Assembly (NCBI RefSeq): GCF_007826885.1
Contig: NZ_ML675591.1
Span: 21,231-85,230, forward strand
Source: Candidatus Nitrosocosmicus arcticus
GTDB taxonomy: Archaea; Thermoproteota; Nitrososphaeria; Nitrososphaerales; Nitrososphaeraceae
Length of the DNA: 64,000 bases
Direction: 5' to 3'
The notes below the pieces were generated by a model, which ran no database searches, was not told the origin of the DNA, and worked only from the letters and a program-made list of their open reading frames with translations. Within the stretch, counting starts at the first letter, position 1, and every line of letters starts with the position of its first letter. This document shows, piece by piece, positions 42,929-51,241 of this stretch. The position numbers were made by a program, and so were the translations under genes.

Positions 42929-43879
42929 TCAAGAGATTGCCAGCATTCTTTCTATCGGTATTATGGCTTTTCTTGCGATATTTTCAGGAACTTTAACCTC
43001 ATAAACATCATTGAGGAGTGAATCGTAGACTTTTTCGACAGTTATTTTTTTCATATATTTACATATTGCGTCTTTTTTTACAGGGATAAATTCTTTAGAT
43101 GGATTTTCTTCCCGCATTCTATGAAGTATTCCCACTTCTGTGGCTATTAGGAACTGATTGTTTTTTGATGAGCTAGCCTCTTTCATCATCCCTTCTGTTG
43201 ATAATATTTTACAATCTCTATCTATATCCCCTTTAGATACGTGGTAAAGTGTAGAGGAAGTACAGCTACATTCAGGGTGAACCAAAAATTCGGCTTTTGA
43301 ATACTTTTGTAACATCGAATTGATGTCTTTGTCTGTAATACCAGCATGTACATGACATTCACCAGGCCATACTTTGATATTATCTCTTTTCGTTACCTCT
43401 GCAACATAAGCTCCCAAAAACATGTCGGGTAAGAACAGGATTGGAGTCGCCTTTGGAATACTCTGTACTACCTTTACTGCATTAGATGAGGTGCAACAAT
43501 AATCTGATAGAGCCTTTATCTCTGCAGATGTATTCACATAGCTTACAACCGTGGCATCCGGATTTTCCCCTTTCCATCTTAAGAGTTCTTGTGGATTAAT
43601 AGAAGAAGCAAGTGAACATCCAGCTTCTAAATCAGGTATCAATACTTTCTTGTGTGGACTTATTATTGAAGCTGTTTCAGCCATGAAATGGACACCGCAA
43701 AATACGATAACTGAAGCATCAGTTTCCCCAGCTAATTTGGATAATTTAAGAGAATCTCCAATAAAGTCAGATATATCTTGAACTTCAGAAATTTGGTAGT
43801 TATGAGCCAGAATTATTGCATTTTTTTCTTTCTTTAGTCTTTGAATTTCCTTCGTGTAGTCTAGTTTCAATACAGCCAT
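42929..43879 (-). CDS. nadA: Quinolinate synthase (NadA)
   Basis: A 316-residue 4Fe-4S enzyme that condenses iminoaspartate with dihydroxyacetone phosphate to quinolinate. Motifs: AIILAHNYQISEVQDISDFI, GDSLKLSKLA, VFCGVHFMAETA, CCTSSNAVKVV, HPECSCTSSTLY and the last cluster Cys in DAICKYMKKI. ATG at 43879 is preferred to TTG at 43888. No NadB or aspartate dehydrogenase is in the window. The intergenic 42651-42928 has GT-rich runs but no gene. Confidence 0.92.
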   Translation of the reverse strand: MAVLKLDYTKEIQRLKKEKNAIILAHNYQISEVQDISDFIGDSLKLSKLAGETDASVIVFCGVHFMAETASIISPHKKVLIPDLEAGCSLASSINPQELLRWKGENPDATVVSYVNTSAEIKALSDYCCTSSNAVKVVQSIPKATPILFLPDMFLGAYVAEVTKRDNIKVWPGECHVHAGITDKDINSMLQKYSKAEFLVHPECSCTSSTLYHVSKGDIDRDCKILSTEGMMKEASSSKNNQFLIATEVGILHRMREENPSKEFIPVKKDAICKYMKKITVEKVYDSLLNDVYEVKVPENIARKAIIPIERMLAIS

Positions 43880-44029
43880 TACTTGCAAATCAAATTATGG
43901 GATTCTTCAATTTAAATAATGGTGATTTAGTCTTTGATTGCCATCAATATTTCAATGTGGGTAATTGTTGCCTATATATTATAATTTCAAAATGCATATA
44001 ATAAATATGAGTTTCAATATTAATAGCTC

Positions 44030-44209
44030 ATGCCGACTCACGGATCATTAACTAAAGCTGGAAAGGTTAGAGGTCAAACTCCCAAAATAGAAGCACGTGA
44101 AAGAACTAGCCCTTCATCTAAAGTTAGGAATAAGAATAATTTCATAAAAAGATTTGAAAAAAGGATTCAACCAGGACAGAAAAAGCCAGAAAGAATGGGT
44201 AGACGCTAA
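44030..44209 (+). CDS. rps30e: Small ribosomal subunit protein eS30
   Basis: A 59-residue very basic protein: [20 protein letters not shown] and a tail rich in Arg/Lys ending PERMGRR. Length and the [14 protein letters not shown] motif match archaeal S30e. It lies just upstream of L15e on the same strand. Confidence 0.9.
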   Translation: MPTHGSLTKAGKVRGQTPKIEARERTSPSSKVRNKNNFIKRFEKRIQPGQKKPERMGRR

Positions 44210-44343
44210 ATAACTCTGCTCTACTCAGCTCTGTCTTTTCTAATTTTTCCTAAATTATTTAAGTTTATTATTTAACCAAAATCGTCTCTTCTTGATGGTT
44301 TTTACCCAAATAAAATATTAATGGGTAAAAACAAAGCAAAAAC

Positions 44344-44796
44344 ATGTACAGCCATATTGCGGAAACATGGAAGACAATGTTGAAAACGAGATCTCCAGAA
44401 ATAAAGAATAAAGCGTATGTATGGAGAAGAGAACCTACAATACATAAGATAGAACACCCAAGTCGCATAGATAGGGCTAGAGCACTAGGTTACAAAGCTA
44501 AACAAGGCATAATTATAGTAAGAGCACGTGTTGGCAGAGGAGGAATGAGAAAGCAACGTCCTGTATCAGGCAGAAGACCAAAACACCTCGGTGTAGTTCA
44601 CATTAAACAAAGCATTAGCATGAAAAGAGTAGCGGAAAGACGTGTCCACGAAAAGTACGCCAATTTGAGGGTAATGGGATCATATTTGCTTTATCAAGAC
44701 GGAATGTATTCCTGGTTTGAAGTAATACTAGTAGATCCAAATCATCCAGCTATCATGAAGGATAAAGAAATGAGAAGTAGAATAAATTTTAACTAA
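44344..44796 (+). CDS. rpl15e: Large ribosomal subunit protein eL15
   Basis: A 150-residue basic protein with the L15e hallmarks RIDRARALGYKAKQGIIIVR, VRVGRGGMRKQRPVSGRRPK and FEVILVDPNHPAI. It is cytoplasmic, part of the large subunit. ATG start; the 134-bp gap to S30e may hold its own promoter. Confidence 0.93.
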   Translation: MYSHIAETWKTMLKTRSPEIKNKAYVWRREPTIHKIEHPSRIDRARALGYKAKQGIIIVRARVGRGGMRKQRPVSGRRPKHLGVVHIKQSISMKRVAERRVHEKYANLRVMGSYLLYQDGMYSWFEVILVDPNHPAIMKDKEMRSRINFN

Positions 44797-44825
44797 TTAG
44801 AATAGTATAAATTATTTTTTTCTTT

Positions 44826-45224
44826 TTATCCTTCTATTTCAATCACTTTATTTATGATGTCATTGACTTCATCTAGTGGAACGTCATTGTCTATAGTCAC
44901 ATAATACAGAACATCATCAGTAGTTTTAGATGGAATTAATACCAGAGTAACAAATTCATTTTTTGTAATAGAGAATATGGTTTTTCCAATCGATGATTCA
45001 AAGGAATTTCTAAGCTGTTGTCTGATAGATTCAATAAAGTGTTCATCTCTAGCTTGATCTGGAGATAACAATGGTTTTACAGTCTTTCGCAGTTTTCCTG
45101 ATACCGTTCTACCAAATCTATTAATTATTCCAACATATCGAATCTTTTCAGAAATGTTCAAAAATGCGATACACTTTTCGTGATAAACAGATTTACTGGG
45201 ATGATTATTATATTTATTTTCCAT
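44826..45224 (-). CDS. DUF6659-like roadblock-type protein
   Basis: A 132-residue cytoplasmic protein. KIRYVGIINRFGRTVSGKLR opens an alpha/beta domain, and LRNSFESSIGKTIFS and ITKNEFVTLVLIPS follow, resembling the DUF6659 proteins common in thaumarchaea and roadblock/LC7 folds. It may take part in two-component or GTPase signalling, but this is a fold-level guess. Confidence 0.6.
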   Translation of the reverse strand: MENKYNNHPSKSVYHEKCIAFLNISEKIRYVGIINRFGRTVSGKLRKTVKPLLSPDQARDEHFIESIRQQLRNSFESSIGKTIFSITKNEFVTLVLIPSKTTDDVLYYVTIDNDVPLDEVNDIINKVIEIEG

Positions 45225-45323
45225 GGTTAATACAGTTGTAATTGTATTGCTTTAAAAAGCATTATTATTTCTTGTTTTTTTACCCAATAACCAGAAAAAA
45301 AAGGAAAGGCACCTTTTTTCAAC

Positions 45324-45416
45324 TCATTTTATAAGAGCCGGTAAGGTTTGTTCCACGGTCTTGTTGTTTAATTTACCACATACTTGCGGATAAATACAAT
45401 TTTGGTACAACAACAT
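45324..45416 (-). CDS. Doubtful 30-residue ORF
   Basis: MLLYQNCIYPQVCGKLNNKT then VEQTLPALIK, from ATG 45416 to TGA. Two Cys and a conserved-looking end (EQTLPALIK) lie in a gap between two small minus-strand genes. It is too short to be sure. Confidence 0.3.
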   Translation of the reverse strand: MLLYQNCIYPQVCGKLNNKTVEQTLPALIK

Positions 45417-45475
45417 ATTTGAGTCTAAGGCAAAAACTAGATTTTTTTCTTAATCACGACTTTATTTTGTTTGAG

Positions 45476-45634
45476 CTATTTCGTATTTGTGTTTGTATCA
45501 TGACATACACATTCGCATCTTACAATTTTCATATCAAAGGAGCAATCTTCGTCGGGACCACAAGTCTCGTCCATGGGCCAATTACCAGGACAATCGTTAT
45601 GCTTGCCCCTTTTACAAAAAAAAGTTAAAAACAT
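45476..45634 (-). CDS. Small Cys/His protein (CPGNW type)
   Basis: A 52-residue protein. After an unconserved start, KHNDCPGNWPMDETCGPDED, then CSFDMKIVRCECVCHDT: six Cys and two His spaced for one or two zinc sites. Small proteins with this CPG-W and MKI-CxCxCH pattern recur in thaumarchaea (from memory, no search run). The function is unknown. Confidence 0.6.
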   Translation of the reverse strand: MFLTFFCKRGKHNDCPGNWPMDETCGPDEDCSFDMKIVRCECVCHDTNTNTK

Positions 45635-45652
45635 GCTTTGTTTTGTATAAAG

Positions 45653-45946
45653 TTACAAATCTATGTTAAATAACTGAGGGGCATAAATAGACCCTTCTCT
45701 CACTCTCTTCACTTTTGCGACAGACAAATAGTGCGGCCAGAGAGTTATCATAATTGCTCCTTCGGGAACATTTTCAGGTGATTCAATTACGATTAAATCA
45801 TTTAGATTAACTCCATGTTCATTTAATTTTTCTTTACTCCTATCTATCAATTCTGCAGGCATCCCACTGCTGTATAAATAGACTTTATCGGTGTACTCTA
45901 TTTTATTAGACACTAAATACCTAAAAATTTTGCAATAAAAAAACAT
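45653..45946 (-). CDS. Hypothetical cytoplasmic protein
   Basis: 97 residues: YTDKVYLYSSGMPAELIDRS, KEKLNEHGVNLNDLIVIESP, then GAIMITLWPHYLSVAKVKRV. It has an alternating beta/alpha pattern with no Cys or membrane segment. The first 15 residues look unconserved, so a later start is possible. No family was recognised. Confidence 0.5.
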   Translation of the reverse strand: MFFYCKIFRYLVSNKIEYTDKVYLYSSGMPAELIDRSKEKLNEHGVNLNDLIVIESPENVPEGAIMITLWPHYLSVAKVKRVREGSIYAPQLFNIDL

Positions 45947-45997
45947 TCCCGTGATATAACATCAGGTATTCTGTCAATAAACTGTTCCATTTTATAA

Positions 45998-46168
45998 TTA
46001 CAGCTCATCAATTTTAAATTTCGTAGTACAACCTATGCATTCATAGATCTCGGTGCCCACCTGGCCAGAAACATTGAATCTTACTATTGTCTTACATTTT
46101 GGACATCGTCCTTCAGTAGACTTTGTTTTTCGGACTGGTCTTGCAGTTTTTCTCTTTCTACTACCCAT
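45998..46168 (-). CDS. Elf1-like zinc-ribbon protein
   Basis: A 56-residue protein with a basic start MGSRKRKTARPVRKTKSTEG and a zinc ribbon (RCPKCKTIVRFN, then YECIGCTTKFKI). The basic tail followed by CPxC...CxxC matches the archaeal Elf1-like transcription elongation factors. ATG start. It may be transcribed with the small genes after it. Confidence 0.7.
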   Translation of the reverse strand: MGSRKRKTARPVRKTKSTEGRCPKCKTIVRFNVSGQVGTEIYECIGCTTKFKIDEL

Positions 46169-46434
46169 TTTATAATTAATAATGAATTCAACCTTTTAAT
46201 AAATTAATTTGATCCTTTGCAAAAGGATACAAGATATTTGTTTTATTAATTTCGCTTCAACTTTTTAAATTTAAAAATTTCATTGAAAAGAACGAAGGAA
46301 CGAATGTATTATTGATAGTTTAATTATAAATCTAAAACAGACTGATAAAGTCAATCCTGAAGTATATCGAGCGACAAAAAAAATTTGGATCATTAAATAA
46401 AATAATGAAAAGAAAAAAAAATTGAAGGAAGAGG

Positions 46435-47046
46435 TTAGTCTTGTCCTAATGCATTATTTCCTTCATTGACTTGTTCTTGGAAGCTCAAATTGTTACAAGA
46501 TACGATCGCATCTTCACCAGAGACACATTGTGCATTTTGTTTGTTTTCTTGATCTTGTTCGATTTCTTGTTCTCCATCATTTCCTTTACCTTTTTTGTTA
46601 TCTCCGCCATTCTGTTGTCCTGCTGCATTATTTCCTTCATTGTCTTGTTCTTGAGAGCTCAAATTGTTACAAGATGCAGCAATACTACCTCCTGCTACAC
46701 ACTGGCTATTTTGTTTGTTTTCTTGATCTTGTTCGATTTCTTGTTCTCCATCATTTCCTTTACCTTTTCCATTCTGTTGTCCTGCTGCATTATTTCCTTC
46801 ATTGTCTTGGTCTTGAGAGCTCAAATTGTTACAAGATGCTATCACATCTTCCCCAGAGACACATTGTGCATTTTGTCGAGAAGATTGACCTTGATCGATG
46901 TCTTGATCTGCGTCATTTCCTTTGTTTTTCTTGTCTTTTGCCATGACATCATTCACAGCCAAAGTGGGACTCAAAAACAGAGCAAAAGTTACCACTGCAA
47001 CCACAGCTAAAATGAGTGGTTTTTTATTGTTTAATGTAAACATCAT
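46435..47046 (-). CDS. Secreted repeat protein with paired-Cys units (short form)
   Basis: 203 residues: signal peptide (residues about 10-33), a basic linker and three repeats of about 50-58 residues. Each repeat has Gln-rich helices or strands (DIDQGQSSRQNAQ, EQEIEQDQENKQNSQ), a two-Cys loop (CVSGEDVIASC, CVAGGSIAASC, CVSGEDAIVSC) and NNLSSQDQDNEGNNAAGQQ. It has the same unit as the large protein at 17761 but more diverged between repeats, so it is probably the older, core-genome member. A role in cell surface, matrix or fibres is inferred. Confidence 0.78.
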   Translation of the reverse strand: MMFTLNNKKPLILAVVAVVTFALFLSPTLAVNDVMAKDKKNKGNDADQDIDQGQSSRQNAQCVSGEDVIASCNNLSSQDQDNEGNNAAGQQNGKGKGNDGEQEIEQDQENKQNSQCVAGGSIAASCNNLSSQEQDNEGNNAAGQQNGGDNKKGKGNDGEQEIEQDQENKQNAQCVSGEDAIVSCNNLSFQEQVNEGNNALGQD

Positions 47047-47138
47047 AAGTTAAGGTAATGTGTATAATATGTATAGTTCTTAAAATAAATATACTACTAT
47101 CTTATATCATATTTTTACTAAATAAAAAACTATTCTAT

Positions 47139-47255
47139 TTATTGCTCTAGTTCATTCCGAATCTGTCGCCTGCCGATAAATGAAACATCAAGACGTTGAG
47201 TATACGCCTCACATCTTGCCCCCAGGATATGCTCTTTCTCAGTTATTTGGCTCAC
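47139..47255 (-). CDS. Possible 38-residue basic protein
   Basis: GTG 47255 to TAA: MSQITEKEHILGARCEAYTQ, then RLDVSFIGRRQIRNELEQ. The composition is clearly protein-like and richer in GC than the surrounding gap, and in-frame sense codons continue upstream. There is no known family. The rest of 47047-47379 holds only promoters. Confidence 0.4.
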   Translation of the reverse strand: MSQITEKEHILGARCEAYTQRLDVSFIGRRQIRNELEQ

Positions 47256-47379
47256 GGTGCAATTAACATGGGTAAAACTACCAAATTTGAGCAGTCTGTT
47301 GTAAATGCGTTAAAAACTTTATTTCTACCACTCTAGATGCATCATATTTATCTCGGATGACCAATATCCTTCATCATAA

Positions 47380-48258
47380 ATGGGAGATACCGGTACAAAT
47401 CATACAGATTCTAAGAATACTAAAACACATGTTGAAGTTACTATTGTGGGTAAAGATAAAGAAGGAATAGTAGCTGATACGACTAACTACATATTTAGAA
47501 ACGGTGGAAACATTGAAAAGATAAACCAGAATGTAGTAAAAGGACTCTTTGGAATGCATCTTGAGGCGTCATTTCCAGTAATAGATAAATTAAAAATGCA
47601 AAAGGGTTTGGACGAGTTAGGCAAAAAACTAGCTATGGAAGTGAAAGTACACTTCCATGAGGAGAACAAAGTCAAGAATGTGGCAATCCTAGTAAGTAGA
47701 GAAGACCATTGTTTGTTGAAAATTTTAAATTCTCGCGCCTCTGGAGAAATAAATTGCAATATCTCTTTGATAATTGGTTCTGATGAAAAACTAAAATCGA
47801 TTGCAGATTCCTTTTCCATACCATTCTATTTTGTAAGCCACGTGGAACAAAGTGTTGCGGAGAGTGTAATTTTACAACTTGTTGAAAGTTTTGATATTGA
47901 CCTAATCGTCTTGGCAAGGTATATGAGAATTCTAACACCTAATTTTGTATGGCGCTATCCAAATAGGATCATAAACATTCATCCATCTTTATTGCCTGCT
48001 TTTCCTGGAGCTTTTGCGTATGTACAAGCTTATGAAAGGGGTGCCAAAATAATTGGATGTACCGCACACTTTGTAATAGAAGACTTAGATCAAGGACCCA
48101 TAATTATTCAAGAATCATTTAAGGTTTTGACAGAAGACACATTGGAATCTATCAAGATAAAAGGTCAAATTGCTGAAGCTCTTGCACTGTTTGAAGCAGT
48201 AAAGCTGTTTATAGAAGATAGATTAGAGGTATACTGGGGCAAAGTCAGTTATAAATAA
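47380..48258 (+). CDS. purU: Formyltetrahydrofolate deformylase (PurU)
   Basis: A 292-residue enzyme. The ACT domain spans about 13-85 (HVEVTIVGKDKEGIVADTTN) and the formyl-transferase fold about 90-285 (KNVAILVSREDHCLLKILN, LIVLARYMRILTPNF, INIHPSLLPAFPGA with catalytic His, IEDLDQGPII with catalytic Asp). It hydrolyses 10-formyl-THF to formate and THF; in archaea it may feed formate to purine synthesis. ATG start. Confidence 0.87.
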   Translation: MGDTGTNHTDSKNTKTHVEVTIVGKDKEGIVADTTNYIFRNGGNIEKINQNVVKGLFGMHLEASFPVIDKLKMQKGLDELGKKLAMEVKVHFHEENKVKNVAILVSREDHCLLKILNSRASGEINCNISLIIGSDEKLKSIADSFSIPFYFVSHVEQSVAESVILQLVESFDIDLIVLARYMRILTPNFVWRYPNRIINIHPSLLPAFPGAFAYVQAYERGAKIIGCTAHFVIEDLDQGPIIIQESFKVLTEDTLESIKIKGQIAEALALFEAVKLFIEDRLEVYWGKVSYK

Positions 48259-48305
48259 TCAAATATGTTTTATAGCACAGCGCAACGATCCTAATTAAAT
48301 TAACA

Positions 48306-49037
48306 ATGGAAATCAAGAATATCAGTCAAAACAAATTTTCCAGTTTGATTAAAGATTTCAATTTTGATTCCGCCATTTTGCCTCTTGGTTCCATAGAGCA
48401 GCACGGAGATCATTTGCCATTTTCGACAGATACCCTTATTGTAGAACATATTTCGAATATTGTATCAATTAAATCGAAAGCCTTCTTACTTCCTTCTATT
48501 TTCTATGGCGTATCGTATGAACATGAGCCACTCTTTAATGTATCGATAGACTACAACATTTTAGTCGATTTCATCTCCTGTATATGTCAGTCGCTCTCAA
48601 TGCACGGTATCAAACGGATTTATGTTATCAATGGGCATCACGGGAATATTGGCCTCTTACAATATGTAGGGCAGAATTTGTTATCAAAATATGCTATGAA
48701 TTCAGACTTTTTTTATTTTATAAACTATTGGCAAATGCTTGAGACAGGATTTGATCATGCAGGAGAAGTAGAAACGTCCATCATGATGGCTCTTCATCCA
48801 AATCTCGTCCGTATGGATCTTGCACAGACAGGATTGGATATAAAAGGTCAAGAAAGCGAATCATTGTTTAAATTGGGTACAAACATGTCAATTAACAATC
48901 CAGCAGGGTTTGTGAAATTTACTAAAAATGGAATATGGGGAAATCCCTTTAATGCCGATGCCATGGAAGGAAAGAAAATGCTTTCTCAGGTGATAGAGAA
49001 AATTTTGTCTTTAATAATAGACCCTAAATATAAGTAA
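48306..49037 (+). CDS. Creatininase-family amidohydrolase
   Basis: A 243-residue metal enzyme with LPLGSIEQHGDHLPFSTDTL (metal ligands Glu/His/Asp), YVINGHHGNIG and DHAGEVETSIMM, the family's three sites. In archaea one member (ArfB) deformylates a riboflavin/F420 precursor, and others act on creatinine-like or mycofactocin substrates. Without further context ArfB is the best guess. It lies 47 bp after PurU, which also handles formyl groups. Confidence 0.78.
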   Translation: MEIKNISQNKFSSLIKDFNFDSAILPLGSIEQHGDHLPFSTDTLIVEHISNIVSIKSKAFLLPSIFYGVSYEHEPLFNVSIDYNILVDFISCICQSLSMHGIKRIYVINGHHGNIGLLQYVGQNLLSKYAMNSDFFYFINYWQMLETGFDHAGEVETSIMMALHPNLVRMDLAQTGLDIKGQESESLFKLGTNMSINNPAGFVKFTKNGIWGNPFNADAMEGKKMLSQVIEKILSLIIDPKYK

Positions 49038-49115
49038 TCCTTTACCATTGCTTAAGCAAGTAAAAACTAAATTTAATATAGGACATCCATTTGATAGAAA
49101 ATAGGTTAGATAAAG

Positions 49116-49349
49116 TTGTCAGTAGATATGGCAGTTAGAGTCCTCGATGAAAGCCTCGGCAGGGATGTTTTGATAAAATTGAAGGGTGGCAAGGTTATTA
49201 GAGGAAACTTACAGGGTTTTGATCAACATATGAATTTATTATTAGAAAGTTCTGTTGAAATATTAGAAGAAGGAAAGACAGATGAGATTGGAAATATCGT
49301 TGTGAGAGGAGATAATGTGGTTATAATTTCTCCCCCTCAGTTCAAATAA
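49116..49349 (+). CDS. LSm RNA-binding protein
   Basis: A 77-residue Sm-fold protein: VRVLDESLGRDVLIKLKGGK, VIRGNLQGFDQHMNLLLESS (Sm1 motif) and IVVRGDNVVIISPP (Sm2 motif). It forms heptameric rings that bind U-rich RNA. TTG 49116 or ATG 49128 may be the start. L37e follows after 27 bp, an order conserved in archaea. Confidence 0.92.
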   Translation: MSVDMAVRVLDESLGRDVLIKLKGGKVIRGNLQGFDQHMNLLLESSVEILEEGKTDEIGNIVVRGDNVVIISPPQFK

Positions 49350-49376
49350 CTACAACTAATTTTGAGGTAAAAGGAA

Positions 49377-49547
49377 TTGACAAAAGGAACAACATCTATG
49401 GGTAAATTTACCCGCAAGAAGACACATATTAGATGTAGGAGATGCGGACATAATTCATTTCACAAACGTGGCAAAACCTGTGCAAAATGTGGATACCCCG
49501 ATCCAAAGCTCAGAAAATATAAATGGATAAAAAGACGGGTAAAATAA
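49377..49547 (+). CDS. rpl37e: Large ribosomal subunit protein eL37
   Basis: A 56-residue zinc protein: [20 protein letters not shown], then [20 protein letters not shown] and a basic end. The KGT...G opening matches the family, so TTG at 49377, with GAGGT 8 nt upstream, is chosen over ATG 49398. The two CxxC pairs bind zinc in the ribosome. Confidence 0.92.
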   Translation: MTKGTTSMGKFTRKKTHIRCRRCGHNSFHKRGKTCAKCGYPDPKLRKYKWIKRRVK

Positions 49548-49618
49548 CCTTCTAATTTTACTGATTTAACATTATTTTATTTTTATAAACCAATATATCA
49601 TTGTAACTAGATATAGAT

Positions 49619-50371
49619 ATGATAGATGTACTCATAATCGCCAGTTCGGCTATGTTAGGAGTAATTTGTGCCCTTTTTGTTTTCCAAATCATAAAAATAA
49701 GAAGAGAGAGTCAGTTAAGAATTCTCGGCAATGTCAAGTATGAGTTAAGCAGTCTTTACTTTGAAAAATCAGTTGCTTTAGAAGCGCTGAGCAAGATAAA
49801 CCAACATTTTGATGAAAAAAAAATAGACGAATATGAAAGGGACAGACTATCTCATAAATATATTAATCTTTTGGATGAGTACAATAGACGCGCCTTTCAG
49901 CTGAACCCAATACTAGAGGTCCAAGAAATATACGAGTACAGAAATCAGTTAAATTCAATTCTAACAGACTATGTTAAAAAAATAGATACAAAGCTAACAA
50001 GTTTGGGATTAGGCAATAATGAATCAAATTTTAAGGACAAGGACCGTTTAAATACATACCCCAAACAAACTAACTCGATACTAAGTAAAATTAAAACAAT
50101 AAAATTTAGTAACAAGAGAAGCAAGGAATCATTTTCACAGGTTGATAGCGACAACAAAAGGGAATCAGTATTTGGTATAGAAGGATCTAAAGAAACAAGA
50201 GGATCAACTAGCGATATGAACAAAGAGCATACTCAAATGAGTGAAGAAGGTACAAGAACATCTACTCCACTTGATTCTAAGCAATCCACGAATACAAACA
50301 TTGACTTGAACGAAATTGACAAAATACAAAACGACATTCTTAAAACATTAAAAAGATTAGGAAATTCATAA
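49619..50371 (+). CDS. Membrane-anchored coiled-coil protein with LKRLG end
   Basis: 250 residues: one N-terminal membrane helix (IIASSAMLGVICALFVFQII), a helical hairpin or coiled coil (about 30-125, YFEKSVALEALSKINQHFDE), a long Ser/Thr/Lys-rich disordered part, and a C-terminal helix NEIDKIQNDILKTLKRLGNS. The same layout and end occur at 36505. It may be an adaptor tethering a partner to the membrane. Confidence 0.6.
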   Translation: MIDVLIIASSAMLGVICALFVFQIIKIRRESQLRILGNVKYELSSLYFEKSVALEALSKINQHFDEKKIDEYERDRLSHKYINLLDEYNRRAFQLNPILEVQEIYEYRNQLNSILTDYVKKIDTKLTSLGLGNNESNFKDKDRLNTYPKQTNSILSKIKTIKFSNKRSKESFSQVDSDNKRESVFGIEGSKETRGSTSDMNKEHTQMSEEGTRTSTPLDSKQSTNTNIDLNEIDKIQNDILKTLKRLGNS

Positions 50372-50481
50372 ATAAGCACTAAACAGTTTATCTGAATTAC
50401 AATAGTATTATGACGACCATTGTGGTGGGGGCTGCTTCAATCGATTTAAATATACTTTCACCATCTTCATTATAAATAATT

Positions 50482-51219
50482 ATGTCTTCACCCGCTTCCG
50501 GCTCTCAAAAAAATGAATCTATAGATAAAAGCTTTGAAAACATAGCCCAACATATCATTGAAAATCATGTATCCGATAAACCCCTTATTATTGGATTAGG
50601 AAGTGGGCGAGCTGTATCTAAAATTGTAAATCTGTTACCAACTTCCATAATAGAAAGTTGTAAATTTATTTGCACCTCATTACAAATAAAAATTGAAGCC
50701 GAGAGGAAAAAACTAAGTGTAATAGATGAATCATTGATCCCCTTTTTGGATATTGTAATAGACGGAGCAGATCAAATTGATAGTAAGTTCTTTATGATAA
50801 AGGGTGGAGGAGGAGCCTTACTCCGTGAAAAGATCTTATACTACTCGTCTAAAAAAACAATAATTGTGGGAGACATGTCAAAATTTGTGCCATTCTTTTC
50901 AAGATCGGTGCCCCTGGAAATACATCCATTTGGGAGAACTGCAACGATCCCTTTTTTGAATAAATTAAATGGTGTACCAATAGTCAGAACTTTGGAGAAG
51001 GGCTATCCCTATATAACAGAAAATGGAAATCTTATTTTAGACGTCATGTTTAACGATTATTCTAATGTTCTTCAATTGGATATGGAACTAAAGAAAATAC
51101 CAGGGATTATTGAGACCGGGTTCTTTATGCGACCTGCAAACGTTTGTTATTGCGCACTTGAGAATAACCAATACAAAGTATATGAAAATCCATCTAATCT
51201 AACCAGACAACTTAGCTAG
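50482..51219 (+). CDS. rpiA: Ribose-5-phosphate isomerase A
   Basis: A 245-residue enzyme converting ribulose-5-P and ribose-5-P. Motifs GLGSGRAVSKIV (about 39-50), IDGADQID with catalytic Asp, and KGGGGALLREKIL are present in order. It supplies ribose for nucleotides and PRPP. The dihydroorotase-like gene follows after 22 bp, so both probably serve nucleotide synthesis in one operon. Confidence 0.92.
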   Translation: MSSPASGSQKNESIDKSFENIAQHIIENHVSDKPLIIGLGSGRAVSKIVNLLPTSIIESCKFICTSLQIKIEAERKKLSVIDESLIPFLDIVIDGADQIDSKFFMIKGGGGALLREKILYYSSKKTIIVGDMSKFVPFFSRSVPLEIHPFGRTATIPFLNKLNGVPIVRTLEKGYPYITENGNLILDVMFNDYSNVLQLDMELKKIPGIIETGFFMRPANVCYCALENNQYKVYENPSNLTRQLS

Positions 51220-51241
51220 ATCTAATCTTTTCGCTCCTGAG

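Noticed and set aside
46471..47010. Two long plus-strand ORFs (179 and 138 residues)
   Set aside because: They are antisense to the secreted repeat protein and are rich in Cys, Leu and Phe, as expected from the reverse of Gln/Glu/Asn codons.
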